Part shown: in pieces, positions 18,697 through 27,261 of the stretch
Layout: every line of letters starts with the position of its first letter
Numbering within the stretch: position 1 is the first letter of the stretch
DNA from: Phocaeicola coprocola DSM 17136
GTDB lineage: Bacteria; Bacteroidota; Bacteroidia; Bacteroidales; Bacteroidaceae
Assembly (NCBI RefSeq): GCF_000154845.1
Contig: NZ_DS981462.1
Location: 35,152-99,151, forward strand
Length of the DNA stretch: 64,000 bases
Direction of reading: 5' to 3'
Notes under the pieces: model-generated
The model's database searches: none
Seen by the model: only the letters and a program-made list of their open reading frames with translations
What the model was told of the DNA's origin: nothing
Made by a program: the position numbers and the translations under genes

Positions 18697-19542
18697 ATGA
18701 TACTTATTGCCGACAGTGGATCCACAAAAACCGATTGGTGCTACGGCACAGAAATAAGCAACTGCAAAATTATCCAGACAGAAGGAATCAATCCATTTCA
18801 TCAATCCGCAGAAAAGATAGAGTCTATAATCTGCCAAGGACTCATTCCTCAACTGGGTTTTCCTCTTGAGCGTTGTACTGCCATCTATTTCTATGGTGCA
18901 GGATGCCTGCCGCCTAAAACAGAAAGTATCATACATGTCTTACAAAACAACTTTCCTGAAGCCGACATCGCTGTAGATACAGATTTACTGGGAGCAGCAC
19001 GTGCTTTGTGTAAAGACAATGCAGGAATCGCCTGTATATTAGGAACAGGATCAAATTCATGCTTATACGATGGCAAGCAAATAATACAGAATATATCTCC
19101 ACTTGGATATATTTTGGGAGATGAAGGTAGCGGTGCATATTTAGGAAAACGCTTTATCAGTGACTGCCTAAAAGGACAGTTGCCGGAAATATTACGAAAT
19201 GGATTATTGGAAAAACTCAATCTTACTGTCCCTGAAATATTAGATAAAGTTTATCGGCAACCAGAAGCCAATCGTTTCCTCGCCTCTTTAACAACCTACA
19301 TTTATGAGCATAAAGATATGCCTCAAGTACATACATTCTTACTAGATTGTTTTGGGGAGTTCTTCCGGCGTAATGTTATGCCCTATCACCGGTCATTACC
19401 TGTATCATTTGTGGGATCCATAGCATGGTTCTTCCACGATGAGCTTACAGAAACTGCAAACTCTTATAATATTCCATTAGGAATTTTTATAAAGAATCCG
19501 ATAAGCGAACTGATTCAATACCATTTTCGGATACCAAAATAA
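18697..19542 (+). CDS. BadF/BadG-type sugar kinase (N-acetylglucosamine kinase-like)
   Basis: 281-residue ASKHA-fold kinase of the BadF/BadG/BcrA/BcrD family, which includes glucosamine and N-acetylglucosamine kinases. Phosphate-1 motif ADSGSTKTDW lies at the N-terminus, phosphate-2 GTGSNSCLYDG near residue 116, and GDEGSGAYLGK near 138. It probably phosphorylates an amino sugar in wall recycling or glycan catabolism; the substrate is inferred from family only. The ATG at 18697 is preferred because the longer frame runs through the upstream terminator. No partner gene is adjacent. Confidence 0.85.
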   Translation: MILIADSGSTKTDWCYGTEISNCKIIQTEGINPFHQSAEKIESIICQGLIPQLGFPLERCTAIYFYGAGCLPPKTESIIHVLQNNFPEADIAVDTDLLGAARALCKDNAGIACILGTGSNSCLYDGKQIIQNISPLGYILGDEGSGAYLGKRFISDCLKGQLPEILRNGLLEKLNLTVPEILDKVYRQPEANRFLASLTTYIYEHKDMPQVHTFLLDCFGEFFRRNVMPYHRSLPVSFVGSIAWFFHDELTETANSYNIPLGIFIKNPISELIQYHFRIPK

Positions 19543-19845
19543 ATAAAATAAAAAAGGGAATCTTCCCAGACTCCCAATCTTCATTAACCTTAAATCTAAT
19601 ACCATGAAAAACACGATGCAAAGATATAGGTTTTATGTTATACAACATAGAATTATCACAGAAATTCTTTGCTAATTATTCTTTTTTAACAAATAAAGTA
19701 TTGCAGGAATAGAGAAAACATCCCTTTTATTTGTTTATTATGATAATAAGCTCTACCTTCGTTAAATATTTTCATCTTTCTTTTATATTCTGAAGAAAGA
19801 GGCAAGTTTTTCAGCATAAAAACTATAATAATATATATTAAAGTT
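19543..19845 (+). promoter_or_regulatory. Intergenic stretch with promoter of sugar transferase
   Basis: No ORF supported. TTTG (19730-19733), 20 bases, then TACCTTCG (19754-19761; one mismatch to TAnnTTTG) makes a probable promoter 85 bases before the next start. A short hairpin GGGAA/TTCCC lies near 19557-19568, after the kinase. Confidence 0.5.
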
Positions 19846-21255
19846 ATGAAGAATTATTCTACACGCTACAACAGCATAATAAAAGCATGCGTGCTTTTTG
19901 GGGAATTGTGCATTTGCAGCGGATTATTTTATGTGTTTTATTTATGGGCACAGTTTTTAGGGAAACACGATGAACTGGTTGCCAGTTTATCACAGGTGCT
20001 CATTATTATTACATTATGCTATCTGGTATGTGCCATACATGGAGGAGTAGTCCTTCATATGCGCAAAGTATATCCATACCAGATTGTTATGCGTGTGTTC
20101 CGTAATATTTTTTATTTTTCAATATTAACAGGAACATTGTTGAGCATTGGAAAGTTTATGAATATATACACATTATACTTTCCAGCTTATATATCAGCAT
20201 TATTTCTTACACTAAGCATTTACCGGCTTGCCTTACGTGCAATCATCAAGCGGTTCCGTGCTTCTGGAAAAAATCTGCGCCACGTAGTATTAGTAGGAAG
20301 TACTTCTAATAATATCGAATTATACCACGAACTGACAGATGATCCGTCTACAGGAGCAAAAGTGGAAGGATATTTTGATGATGAGCCTAATTCACAAATG
20401 CCTTCTCAATGCCAATATCTTGGTCGCCCGGAAGATGTGCAAAGCTATCTAAAGGCTCATCCGTATATTCACTACCTGTTCTGTTGCTTACCTTCACGCC
20501 GCAGTAACATTATTGTACCTATAATTAATTATTGTGAGAACAACCTGGTACACTTTTTTAGTGTACCTAACCGACACAATTACCTACATAACCGAGTATA
20601 CTTTAACATGATAGGTAACGTACCTTACCTTAGCTTACGTACCGACCCATTAAGCTATCCGGAAAATAAATTCCTGAAACGTGCATTTGATATAGTTTTC
20701 TCACTGTTATTCTTATGCACTTTATTCCCGATCATATTAATTATTGTAACAATCATTACAAAATTAACCATGCCGGGACCAATCTTCTTCCGTCAAAAGC
20801 GTAACGGATTAAATGATAAAGAGTTTTATTGCTATAAATTCCGTTCGATGAAAGTCAATGCCGAAGCAGATACGCTACAAGCTACAAAAGATGACCCCCG
20901 AAAAACACGCTGGGGAAATATTATGCGTAAGACAAACATCGATGAACTTCCTCAGTTTATTAATGTACTGCTTGGAGACATGAGTGTAGTAGGACCACGC
21001 CCTCATATGCTAAAACATACCGAAGAGTACTCTAAACTGATAAACAAATACATGGTACGCCACTTCGTAAAACCAGGAATTACCGGTTGGAGTCAGGTTA
21101 CAGGATATCGCGGAGAAACAAAAGAGCTGAAAGATATGGAAGGCCGTGTAATAGGAGATATCTGGTATATTGAGCACTGGAGTTTCTGGCTTGATATCTA
21201 TATCATATATAAAACTGTCAGAAATGCTATTCATGGCGAAAAGAATGCATATTAA
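19846..21255 (+). CDS. Undecaprenyl-phosphate sugar phosphotransferase (WcaJ-like)
   Basis: 469-residue polyisoprenyl-phosphate hexose-1-phosphate transferase that starts exopolysaccharide or capsule repeat-unit synthesis on undecaprenyl phosphate. Four N-terminal membrane segments (residues ~10-125) are followed by a cytoplasmic nucleotide-binding-like region (HVVLVGSTSNN) and another hydrophobic hairpin (AFDIVFSLLFLCTLF). The catalytic bacterial sugar transferase domain has PGPIFFRQKRNG, CYKFRSM, DELPQFINVL and VGPRPH. Sugar specificity is unknown. No other glycan genes flank it, so it may serve a capsule locus elsewhere. Confidence 0.92.
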   Translation: MKNYSTRYNSIIKACVLFGELCICSGLFYVFYLWAQFLGKHDELVASLSQVLIIITLCYLVCAIHGGVVLHMRKVYPYQIVMRVFRNIFYFSILTGTLLSIGKFMNIYTLYFPAYISALFLTLSIYRLALRAIIKRFRASGKNLRHVVLVGSTSNNIELYHELTDDPSTGAKVEGYFDDEPNSQMPSQCQYLGRPEDVQSYLKAHPYIHYLFCCLPSRRSNIIVPIINYCENNLVHFFSVPNRHNYLHNRVYFNMIGNVPYLSLRTDPLSYPENKFLKRAFDIVFSLLFLCTLFPIILIIVTIITKLTMPGPIFFRQKRNGLNDKEFYCYKFRSMKVNAEADTLQATKDDPRKTRWGNIMRKTNIDELPQFINVLLGDMSVVGPRPHMLKHTEEYSKLINKYMVRHFVKPGITGWSQVTGYRGETKELKDMEGRVIGDIWYIEHWSFWLDIYIIYKTVRNAIHGEKNAY

Positions 21256-21297
21256 CAATAATACCTTATAACATTAAAGCCGTATCAAAGTGAAACA

Positions 21298-21342
21298 GAA
21301 GTGCCCTCAAAAGTTAAACACAAAACTTTTGGGGGCACTTCA
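21298..21342. terminator. Terminator after sugar transferase
   Basis: AGTGCCCTCAAAAGTT and AACTTTTGGGGGCACT pair over 16 bp with one G-U. The remaining sequence to 21649 (about 300 bases, AT-rich) shows no ORF or element I can support. Confidence 0.75.
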
Positions 21343-21649
21343 CTTCAAACAAAATTTGATTCGGCTTTTTTTATTTCTGTAAATTATAATCAAAGCATGA
21401 TATACGCAAACAGTTCCAACTTCACCACATCCCTTTTTTATTTATTAACGCCTAACAGATATACCTAATCACTTGATTATAAAAATCATCACGCAAAAAA
21501 CAAGTTGGTAAGACAATACCAAACACGCTCCTTCAGACATATATAAACAAATGAAAAATTCTACTAAACAATAATAACTTCTACTCTAACTAAAAATAAC
21601 CATACTCAGCATGAAAAATCGAAGCACTCCCTTTCTTCTGACTATCCGG

Positions 21650-22495
21650 TTATAACCATTTTGCAACAATCTCCTCCGTCCGCTCCCAAAGTTCCTGTGA
21701 CTGGCGATGATGAGTGTACTTTTCCGATAAAACCTTAGGTCGACAGCTGACATTCAACGTGCCAGTACGTTTACCGGCCTCTTCATCGAGTAAAAGGCAG
21801 ATTGCTGTAGCAGCTCCTTGCCGAGGTGTACGGATAAAAGGGCGGAAGAAAATATCAGTCAACGGATCGAACCACATATGCATGGTGATAATGTCTGTCG
21901 AAACGATACCCGGATCAGCAGCATTGACTACAACTCCCCGCTCTTTCAGACGTTCCGACAATTCGAAGGTAAAGAGTGTAAGCGCCAGTTTCGTATTGCT
22001 ATATACAGGAATCCGCCAAAAGCAGCCCTTCTTCCCCTTTATGAAAAAATCAGGAAAATCCAGTTTCCCTATCGCATACGTACAAGATACCATATTGACG
22101 ATACGGCTCCCCTTACCCATCAGCGGTAATAATTTGCGAGTCAGTAAATAATGTCCCACATAATTAACACTTACCGTACGCTCCAGCCCATCTTCCGTTA
22201 TATGGAGGCCGGTTTCCATCGTCCCGGCATTATTCATCAGCAAATCCAGCCTGTCTCCACGCTCCAGCATCCGGCAGGCAAAAGCGTTTACAGAAGCCAG
22301 CGAGGACAAATCTATCGACATCACCATAATATCAGCATTACCTGTTTCCTCTATCAAAAGCCTCCGCTTAACCTCAGCTTTTTCAGCATTATAACATGCC
22401 ATTACCACACAATATCCAGCCAAAGCTACCGCACGGGTTATTTCCGTTCCCATACCACCGTCTGCTCCTGTTATTATCGCTAGTCCTTTTCTCAT
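21650..22495 (-). CDS. Short-chain dehydrogenase (candidate hydroxysteroid dehydrogenase)
   Basis: 281-residue SDR oxidoreductase. The cofactor motif TGADGGMGTE is at the N-terminus, NNAG near residue 90, catalytic Ser in VNMVSC near 137, and the YxxxK pair in PVYSNTKLAL near 168. The absence of an acidic residue after the second strand (MACYNAEKAE) does not decide NAD versus NADP. It is the last gene of a three-gene operon with an Old Yellow Enzyme-type reductase (1 base apart) and a 5-alpha-reductase. That context points to a 3-beta- or other hydroxysteroid dehydrogenase acting on bile acids or steroids; the function is inferred from context. Confidence 0.85.
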   Translation of the reverse strand: MRKGLAIITGADGGMGTEITRAVALAGYCVVMACYNAEKAEVKRRLLIEETGNADIMVMSIDLSSLASVNAFACRMLERGDRLDLLMNNAGTMETGLHITEDGLERTVSVNYVGHYLLTRKLLPLMGKGSRIVNMVSCTYAIGKLDFPDFFIKGKKGCFWRIPVYSNTKLALTLFTFELSERLKERGVVVNAADPGIVSTDIITMHMWFDPLTDIFFRPFIRTPRQGAATAICLLLDEEAGKRTGTLNVSCRPKVLSEKYTHHRQSQELWERTEEIVAKWL

Positions 22496-22496
22496 A

Positions 22497-23720
22497 TCAA
22501 CCTCTACTCTCTATACGTTCAATTTCTTTTTTCAGGCAATCCGGCAATTCTTCCTGCAGGTGTTGGTGACATGCCATATCAAGTGTATACATACGGGCTA
22601 TGCAATAATTACTATGCTTACAACTGCAACGGGCATTTTCTTCCATGAGCATACGGTTTACAAATCCCGGTTCATTAAGCAATGCACGACCCATTTGTAC
22701 GGCTTCGAAACCATCGTTAAGTACCTCATCAATCTTCTGACGGGTAACCAGACCACCTACATATACCAACGGCATATCCAGTACTTTTCTGAATTTCAAC
22801 GCATCATCCAGAAAATAAGCTTCGCGGAAAGGCACTGAAGGAATCATCCATTTCCCCACCAGACGAACACCATATTTCAGCCACCAGCAAGTCATATAAT
22901 GTGTCATGCTACGGATAGGCATTTCTCCCCTCATCACATACATCGGTGCTTTACTTACAAAACCGCCACTCAAGACTAGAGCATGAGCTCCCGACTGCTG
23001 TAACCTGCGTGCCACCTGTAGTGATTCCTCTAACTCCATTCCGCCACGGAAACCGTCGCGCATGTTCATCTTCACCAGTACAGCCATGTCATTACCAGCC
23101 GCTGTCATCACTTCATCTATTACCATATCCATAAAGCGCATCCGATTTTCCAGTGAACCTCCGAAGATATCTTTACGATGATTGGTGGCAGGAGAAAGAA
23201 ACTGACTGATCAGGTAGCCATGTCCGGCATGTATTTCCACAGCATCGAATCCGGACTCGCGTGCCAGACAAACAGCTCTGCCATACGCACGAGCCATTTC
23301 CGGCAACTCATCGGCACGAAGCCCGCGCACAAACGTGGGCGAATAAAGATTGAACCCACTGCTGGCTCCTACGGGCAGACAACCACAAATGCTTTTATGC
23401 GACATATTTCCGCAATGCCCCAGCTGAATGCTGGCAGCTGCTCCTTCTGCATGAACCGCATCGGTGAGCCGACGGAGACCAGATACAATCTCCGGACGCA
23501 TCCATAGCTGGCGGTCGAACGACAAGCCACTACGAGTAACAGCTGCATAGGCTACAGTCGTCATACCCACTCCTCCGGCAGCTACCGAACGATGATAATC
23601 GAGTAGCTGTTCCGACGGTTTATTTCCAGGGCACATGCTTTCGAAAGCTGCTGAACGGATGGTACGATTGCGCAACGTCAATGGTCCCAATTTCACCGGA
23701 GTAAATAGTTTTGAATTCAT
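22497..23720 (-). CDS. Old Yellow Enzyme-type NADH:flavin oxidoreductase (candidate 5-beta-reductase)
   Basis: 407-residue FMN-dependent ene-reductase. The barrel starts at KLFTPVKLGPLTLRNR, and the substrate-binding and family motif EIHAGHGYLISQFLSP lies near residue 165, followed by FGGSLENRMRF. There is no C-terminal FAD/NAD domain, unlike BaiCD or 2,4-dienoyl-CoA reductase. A Cys-rich tail (CSCKHSNYC, then Cys 11 residues later, about 365-386) aligns with the 4Fe-4S motif but has Ser at one ligand position. The start at 23720 (MNSKLF) fits the family; the frame extends to 23774. Adjacency to a 5-alpha-reductase suggests reduction of a delta-4 3-oxo steroid or bile acid. Confidence 0.88.
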   Translation of the reverse strand: MNSKLFTPVKLGPLTLRNRTIRSAAFESMCPGNKPSEQLLDYHRSVAAGGVGMTTVAYAAVTRSGLSFDRQLWMRPEIVSGLRRLTDAVHAEGAAASIQLGHCGNMSHKSICGCLPVGASSGFNLYSPTFVRGLRADELPEMARAYGRAVCLARESGFDAVEIHAGHGYLISQFLSPATNHRKDIFGGSLENRMRFMDMVIDEVMTAAGNDMAVLVKMNMRDGFRGGMELEESLQVARRLQQSGAHALVLSGGFVSKAPMYVMRGEMPIRSMTHYMTCWWLKYGVRLVGKWMIPSVPFREAYFLDDALKFRKVLDMPLVYVGGLVTRQKIDEVLNDGFEAVQMGRALLNEPGFVNRMLMEENARCSCKHSNYCIARMYTLDMACHQHLQEELPDCLKKEIERIESRG

Positions 23721-23823
23721 AACAATCTGATTAAAATAAACATCACAGATGAGAAAACCCTCATAAAATCTCAAGAGATCTGCTCATCTTTCAACGTATG
23801 AACAAGAATTCTAAGGCGAACTC

Positions 23824-24597
23824 TCAATATATATAAGGAATAATTCTCTTTTTGTCTTTAAGAGCTTCACATCCCAATTCTTCACGATAACGCCGATAGA
23901 TGGCATCAGCACGAGGTACTAAATTGGCAGCTGTCCACCACACAAAAACCCATGCAGCAGGCGAAGCTGTCAACAAGGCAAAACCTGTCCACTCAATCAG
24001 TTCACCCAAATAATTGGCAGACGTGACATGACGGTAAAATCCTTTCTGCGGCAGATAATGTTTCGTATCGCCTGACTTCCGCAAATGACGGATTACATAA
24101 TCCGAATGAAGATTGATACTCATTCCGGCGATAAACAGTGCCAGCCCTATCCAAGGGAAAGAGTGCATCCAATAGCCGCAGCCTTCAGCATACAAATCTT
24201 CAGCAGACGGATAAGAAAAGAAACTTGTTATGAGCAGCATACCGTTCAGTATATTAAAGACAATCCCCATAGCTACAATGGCAACCGGCATACGACTTTT
24301 GCCTCTCATCAGCAGCGGGAAAACAAACGAACGCTGAAAATAATGCAACAAAAACAGGCAGGCAAAGACAAACTGAGGAGCAAAAACGTCAATATCACTA
24401 GACAGCCATCCCCACAGCATAACAACAAAAGCCGGAGCCTCCATCAGCATCCAAGCTAACTTATTAGGCAAAGAGATTCCCCACGAGGATGTACGGAACA
24501 TACCATATCCTGCCCTCACAAAATAAAGTGCCACAAATACTACTGCGCCTGCCACAGACATAGCATAAAGAAGGAATTGATAGGTGTCGTGACTCAT
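23824..24597 (-). CDS. Steroid 5-alpha-reductase family membrane protein
   Basis: 257-residue membrane enzyme with about six to seven hydrophobic segments. It strongly resembles eukaryotic SRD5A1: LLHYFQRSFVFPLLMRG (near residue 85), NLHSDYVIRHLRKSGDTK (near 164), TSANYLGELIEWTGFALL (near 195) and the C-terminal IIPYIY all match conserved, NADPH- and substrate-contacting regions of that family. Such enzymes reduce the delta-4 double bond of 3-oxo steroids to 5-alpha products. First gene of the operon, 103 bases before the Old Yellow Enzyme gene. Substrate (3-oxo-delta-4 bile acid or steroid hormone) is inferred from clusters described in gut Bacteroidota. Confidence 0.9.
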   Translation of the reverse strand: MSHDTYQFLLYAMSVAGAVVFVALYFVRAGYGMFRTSSWGISLPNKLAWMLMEAPAFVVMLWGWLSSDIDVFAPQFVFACLFLLHYFQRSFVFPLLMRGKSRMPVAIVAMGIVFNILNGMLLITSFFSYPSAEDLYAEGCGYWMHSFPWIGLALFIAGMSINLHSDYVIRHLRKSGDTKHYLPQKGFYRHVTSANYLGELIEWTGFALLTASPAAWVFVWWTAANLVPRADAIYRRYREELGCEALKDKKRIIPYIY

Positions 24598-24620
24598 AAT
24601 CTTCGATTTAGAACAATAAT

Positions 24621-24650
24621 CAAAGATACAGAAAAAGGAATCAGAATCAA
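24621..24650 (-). promoter_or_regulatory. Promoter of 5-alpha-reductase operon
   Basis: The minus strand reads TTGA (24650-24647), 18 bases, then TATCTTTG (24628-24621), ending 23 bases before the start codon. It is a good Bacteroides promoter. Confidence 0.6.
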
Positions 24651-24670
24651 TGGTTTAAAAAATAGAAAAA

Positions 24671-24735
24671 ATCCCCCTTTTCCTGCTTTAATTCTTTTCA
24701 TATCATATATAAAAGACAAAAGCGGGAAAAGGAGG
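24671..24735 (-). terminator. Terminator of nadC
   Basis: CCCCCTTTTCCTGCTTT and AAAGCGGGAAAAGGAGG pair over about 17 bp with two weak positions. On the minus strand the stem is followed by ATTTTTTC, separating nadC from the reductase operon. Confidence 0.75.
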
Positions 24736-24866
24736 AAACGTCCTGTTCTTTCAGAATAATGTCAGCATATTTCTGAAAAAACATCAGCAGAAAAATTTTT
24801 CAGTACAAAACTTCAAAAAGACTTGGAAGGTATTTCTGAAACCTTGTACAAATTAATCACACTTTA

Positions 24867-25721
24867 TCAGCATGCTTTAAAGCTCATATCAAGACCTTTT
24901 ACAGAATGTGTCAAAGCACCTACGGAAATGAAATCAACACCACATTCTGCGTAATCGCGTAGTGTATCGAAAGTAATACCACCCGATGACTCAAGCTCTA
25001 CACGTCCGTTTACCATTTCTACAGCCTTACGTGTATCTGCCGGAGTAAAGTTGTCAAGCATGATACGGTCTACTCCACCCAAATCGAGAACCTGCTGCAA
25101 TTCGTCGAAGTTACGTACCTCGATTTCAATTTTCAGGTCCTTACCTTTAGCCTTGCAGTATTCACGGGCACGCGTGATAGCCTTATCAATACCACCAGCA
25201 AAATCCACATGATTGTCTTTCAACAGAATCATGTCAAACAGACCGATACGATGATTTACACCACCACCGATTTTAACAGCCATTTTTTCAAGAATACGCA
25301 TACCCGGTGTTGTCTTTCTAGTGTCGAGCACACGAGTCTTGGTTCCTTGCAGACGTTCTACATAACGGTGTGTCATCGTAGCAATACCACTCATACGCTG
25401 CATAATGTTCAGCATCAGTCGTTCGGTCTGAAGCAATGACTGGATCTTTCCTTCTACCACCATAGCTACGTCACCCGGCTTTACATGTGTACCGTCTTCA
25501 ATGAAAACTTCCACTTTCATTTCAGGATCAAAACGGTGGAATACTTCTTTTGCCACTTCAATACCGGCAAGAATACCTTCTTCCTTTATCAGAAGTTTTG
25601 ATTTTCCCATAGCATCGGCAGGAATACACGATAATGTGGTATGGTCGCCATCGCCGATATCTTCTGCAAACGATAAATCAATCAAGCGGTCGATTAAATC
25701 CTTAACAACTTTTTCGTCCAT
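24867..25721 (-). CDS. nadC: Nicotinate-nucleotide pyrophosphorylase (quinolinate PRTase)
   Basis: 284-residue enzyme joining quinolinate and PRPP to nicotinate mononucleotide in de novo NAD synthesis. Substrate-binding motifs RKTTPGMRILEK (near residue 137) and GGGVNHRIGLFDMILLKDNH (near 152-171), plus the late SGGI and VDFISVGALTHS loops, are intact. NadA and NadB are not in this window. Transcribed divergently from rlmH with overlapping promoters. Confidence 0.95.
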   Translation of the reverse strand: MDEKVVKDLIDRLIDLSFAEDIGDGDHTTLSCIPADAMGKSKLLIKEEGILAGIEVAKEVFHRFDPEMKVEVFIEDGTHVKPGDVAMVVEGKIQSLLQTERLMLNIMQRMSGIATMTHRYVERLQGTKTRVLDTRKTTPGMRILEKMAVKIGGGVNHRIGLFDMILLKDNHVDFAGGIDKAITRAREYCKAKGKDLKIEIEVRNFDELQQVLDLGGVDRIMLDNFTPADTRKAVEMVNGRVELESSGGITFDTLRDYAECGVDFISVGALTHSVKGLDMSFKAC

Positions 25722-25755
25722 TTTATTTCTTGTTTTAAATACGTTTTCTTACTGG

Positions 25756-25786
25756 CAAAGGTAAGGATAATCCTTATCTTTGCAAA
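25756..25786 (-). promoter_or_regulatory. Promoter of nadC
   Basis: The minus strand reads TTTG (25786-25783), 19 bases, TACCTTTG (25763-25756). Its -33 box lies directly next to the rlmH -7 box. Confidence 0.75.
25775..25782 (+). promoter_or_regulatory. -7 box of rlmH
   Basis: TATCTTTG, 30 bases before the rlmH ATG, inside the spacer of the opposing nadC promoter. No matching -33 box is visible. Confidence 0.6.
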
Positions 25787-25812
25787 AAGAATAAATTAAA
25801 ACAAGACAGAAA

Positions 25813-26286
25813 ATGAAATTTACGTTACTAGTTGTCGGACGGACAGTCGAGAAACATTACATCACCGCCATTAACGATTATGCAGAGCGTACGAAACATT
25901 ATATCTCTTTCGACATAGAAGTCATCCCGGAGCTTAAGAACACCAAAAGTCTGAGCATGGAGCAACAGAAGGAAAAAGAAGGAGAACTGATTCTGAAAGC
26001 CCTGCAACCGGGCGATGTACCTGTGTTGCTCGATGAACATGGCAAAGAGTTCCGCTCAGTAGAGTTCGCTTCTTGGGTAGAACGAAAAATGCATACAGTC
26101 AGCAAACGGCTGGTATTCATTATCGGCGGACCTTATGGATTTTCTCCTGCCGTATATGCAGTCGCCCAAGAAAAAATTTCCCTTTCGAAAATGACATTCT
26201 CACACCAGATGATTCGGTTGATATTTGTGGAACAGCTCTATCGTTCCATGACTATCCTGAACAACGGTCCGTATCACCACGAATGA
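25813..26286 (+). CDS. rlmH: 23S rRNA pseudouridine-1915 N3-methyltransferase RlmH
   Basis: 157-residue SPOUT methyltransferase that methylates pseudouridine 1915 in helix 69 of 23S rRNA on the assembled ribosome. The knot region reads IIGGPYGFSPAVY (near residue 103), followed by LSKMTFSHQMIRLIFVEQLYRSMTI and the C-terminal YHHE. Length equals that of E. coli RlmH (about 155). Promoter TATCTTTG overlaps the nadC promoter; a terminator shared with the convergent alkD-like gene lies at 26365-26406. Confidence 0.95.
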   Translation: MKFTLLVVGRTVEKHYITAINDYAERTKHYISFDIEVIPELKNTKSLSMEQQKEKEGELILKALQPGDVPVLLDEHGKEFRSVEFASWVERKMHTVSKRLVFIIGGPYGFSPAVYAVAQEKISLSKMTFSHQMIRLIFVEQLYRSMTILNNGPYHHE

Positions 26287-26364
26287 AAACATCATATCAC
26301 ACATCGTATAAGGCTGGACTAAAATAGAATTACTTAAGTAAAATAACCGACACTTTCAGACAAA

Positions 26365-26406
26365 AATCCCCTGCTTTACCGATTAAGTGCTTAAAAGCAG
26401 GGGATT
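26365..26406. terminator. Terminator after rlmH
   Basis: AATCCCCTGCTTT and AAAGCAGGGGATT pair perfectly over 13 bp with a 16-base loop, with an A tract before and a short T-rich end, between two convergent genes. Confidence 0.75.
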
Positions 26407-26492
26407 GTGTACTTTAACCTATAAAATTATAAGTAAATCGATTCGTTTTTTGTACTGTAAGACACACTCGTGCGACTATTATCTGCTCCCGT

Positions 26493-27215
26493 CTATCGGG
26501 TAGCAGGTCTTTTCATCTGCTTGATCAGCTTCTTGGTTTCGGCATCCACCCGATATGATTCGATTATTTTCTGCAACGTTTTGTTGTATGTAAAATCATC
26601 TAATGTATTCTGCTTCAGGTATTGCATGGTAATTTCAGGGAACTTTACAAAGCAGACTGACAGCGCCCATGCCACTGCCATTTTCACGTAATACCCATCG
26701 TGACGGATAGCATCATATTCTTCCAGCAGTTGTTCAATATGTTCGTCATCAATAAAAAGTTGCATACTCATCACAACCCCAAATCGAATTTCATACTCTC
26801 CCTGTGCGTGCATCCAGCCAACTAAATAATGCCACAACCGCTCCTTGTTTTCGGCGATGAATCTTTTCCCTCCTCCGAATTTAAAAGTATCACAAACCGA
26901 CCAGCTGTTTATTATCCATACAAAGCGAGTTACGCGCTGCAAGTAGTATTCAACATCCGCATCAGGTTTGATACAGCCTAATACCATCCCCTGCAACATA
27001 CGTTCTTCCATATAGAAAGTATCGGCAGTAAGCAGATACTCCTCCCAGTCCGTATGCGAAATCCGTACTGCAAGTTTACGCAAATCAGGAATTCTTATTC
27101 CCAACACATGTTCCACACCCGGATTCAGACTCTCAGCAAAAGACCTATTTCCTCTTTCTGCCAACTCCAGTAAATGTTCCTTTATGGTCAGGTTATCCAA
27201 TCGGTATTCTTTCAT
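26493..27215 (-). CDS. DNA alkylation repair protein (AlkD-like HEAT repeats)
   Basis: 240-residue all-helical protein of the AlkD/AlkC DNA glycosylase family, which excises bulky alkylated purines without base flipping. GVRIPDLRKLA-type start (LGIRIPDLRKLAVRI near residue 42), TWIINSWSVCDTF-like core (VWIINSWSVCDTFKFG near 95) and VKMAVAWALSVCFVKFP (near 180) are typical of the family. The Asp in CDTF corresponds to the conserved catalytic-site Asp. It is transcribed away from the iron-linked cluster; its promoter region shares the palindromes at 27262-27309. Confidence 0.85.
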   Translation of the reverse strand: MKEYRLDNLTIKEHLLELAERGNRSFAESLNPGVEHVLGIRIPDLRKLAVRISHTDWEEYLLTADTFYMEERMLQGMVLGCIKPDADVEYYLQRVTRFVWIINSWSVCDTFKFGGGKRFIAENKERLWHYLVGWMHAQGEYEIRFGVVMSMQLFIDDEHIEQLLEEYDAIRHDGYYVKMAVAWALSVCFVKFPEITMQYLKQNTLDDFTYNKTLQKIIESYRVDAETKKLIKQMKRPATR

Positions 27216-27244
27216 CTTTATACACTGTTAAAACTATCTTCCCG

Positions 27245-27252
27245 CAAAGATA
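27245..27252 (-). promoter_or_regulatory. -7 box of alkD-like gene
   Basis: The minus strand reads TATCTTTG, 29 bases before the start at 27215. The -33 position falls in the palindrome at 27262-27279. Confidence 0.6.
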
Positions 27253-27261
27253 AGAACAAGC

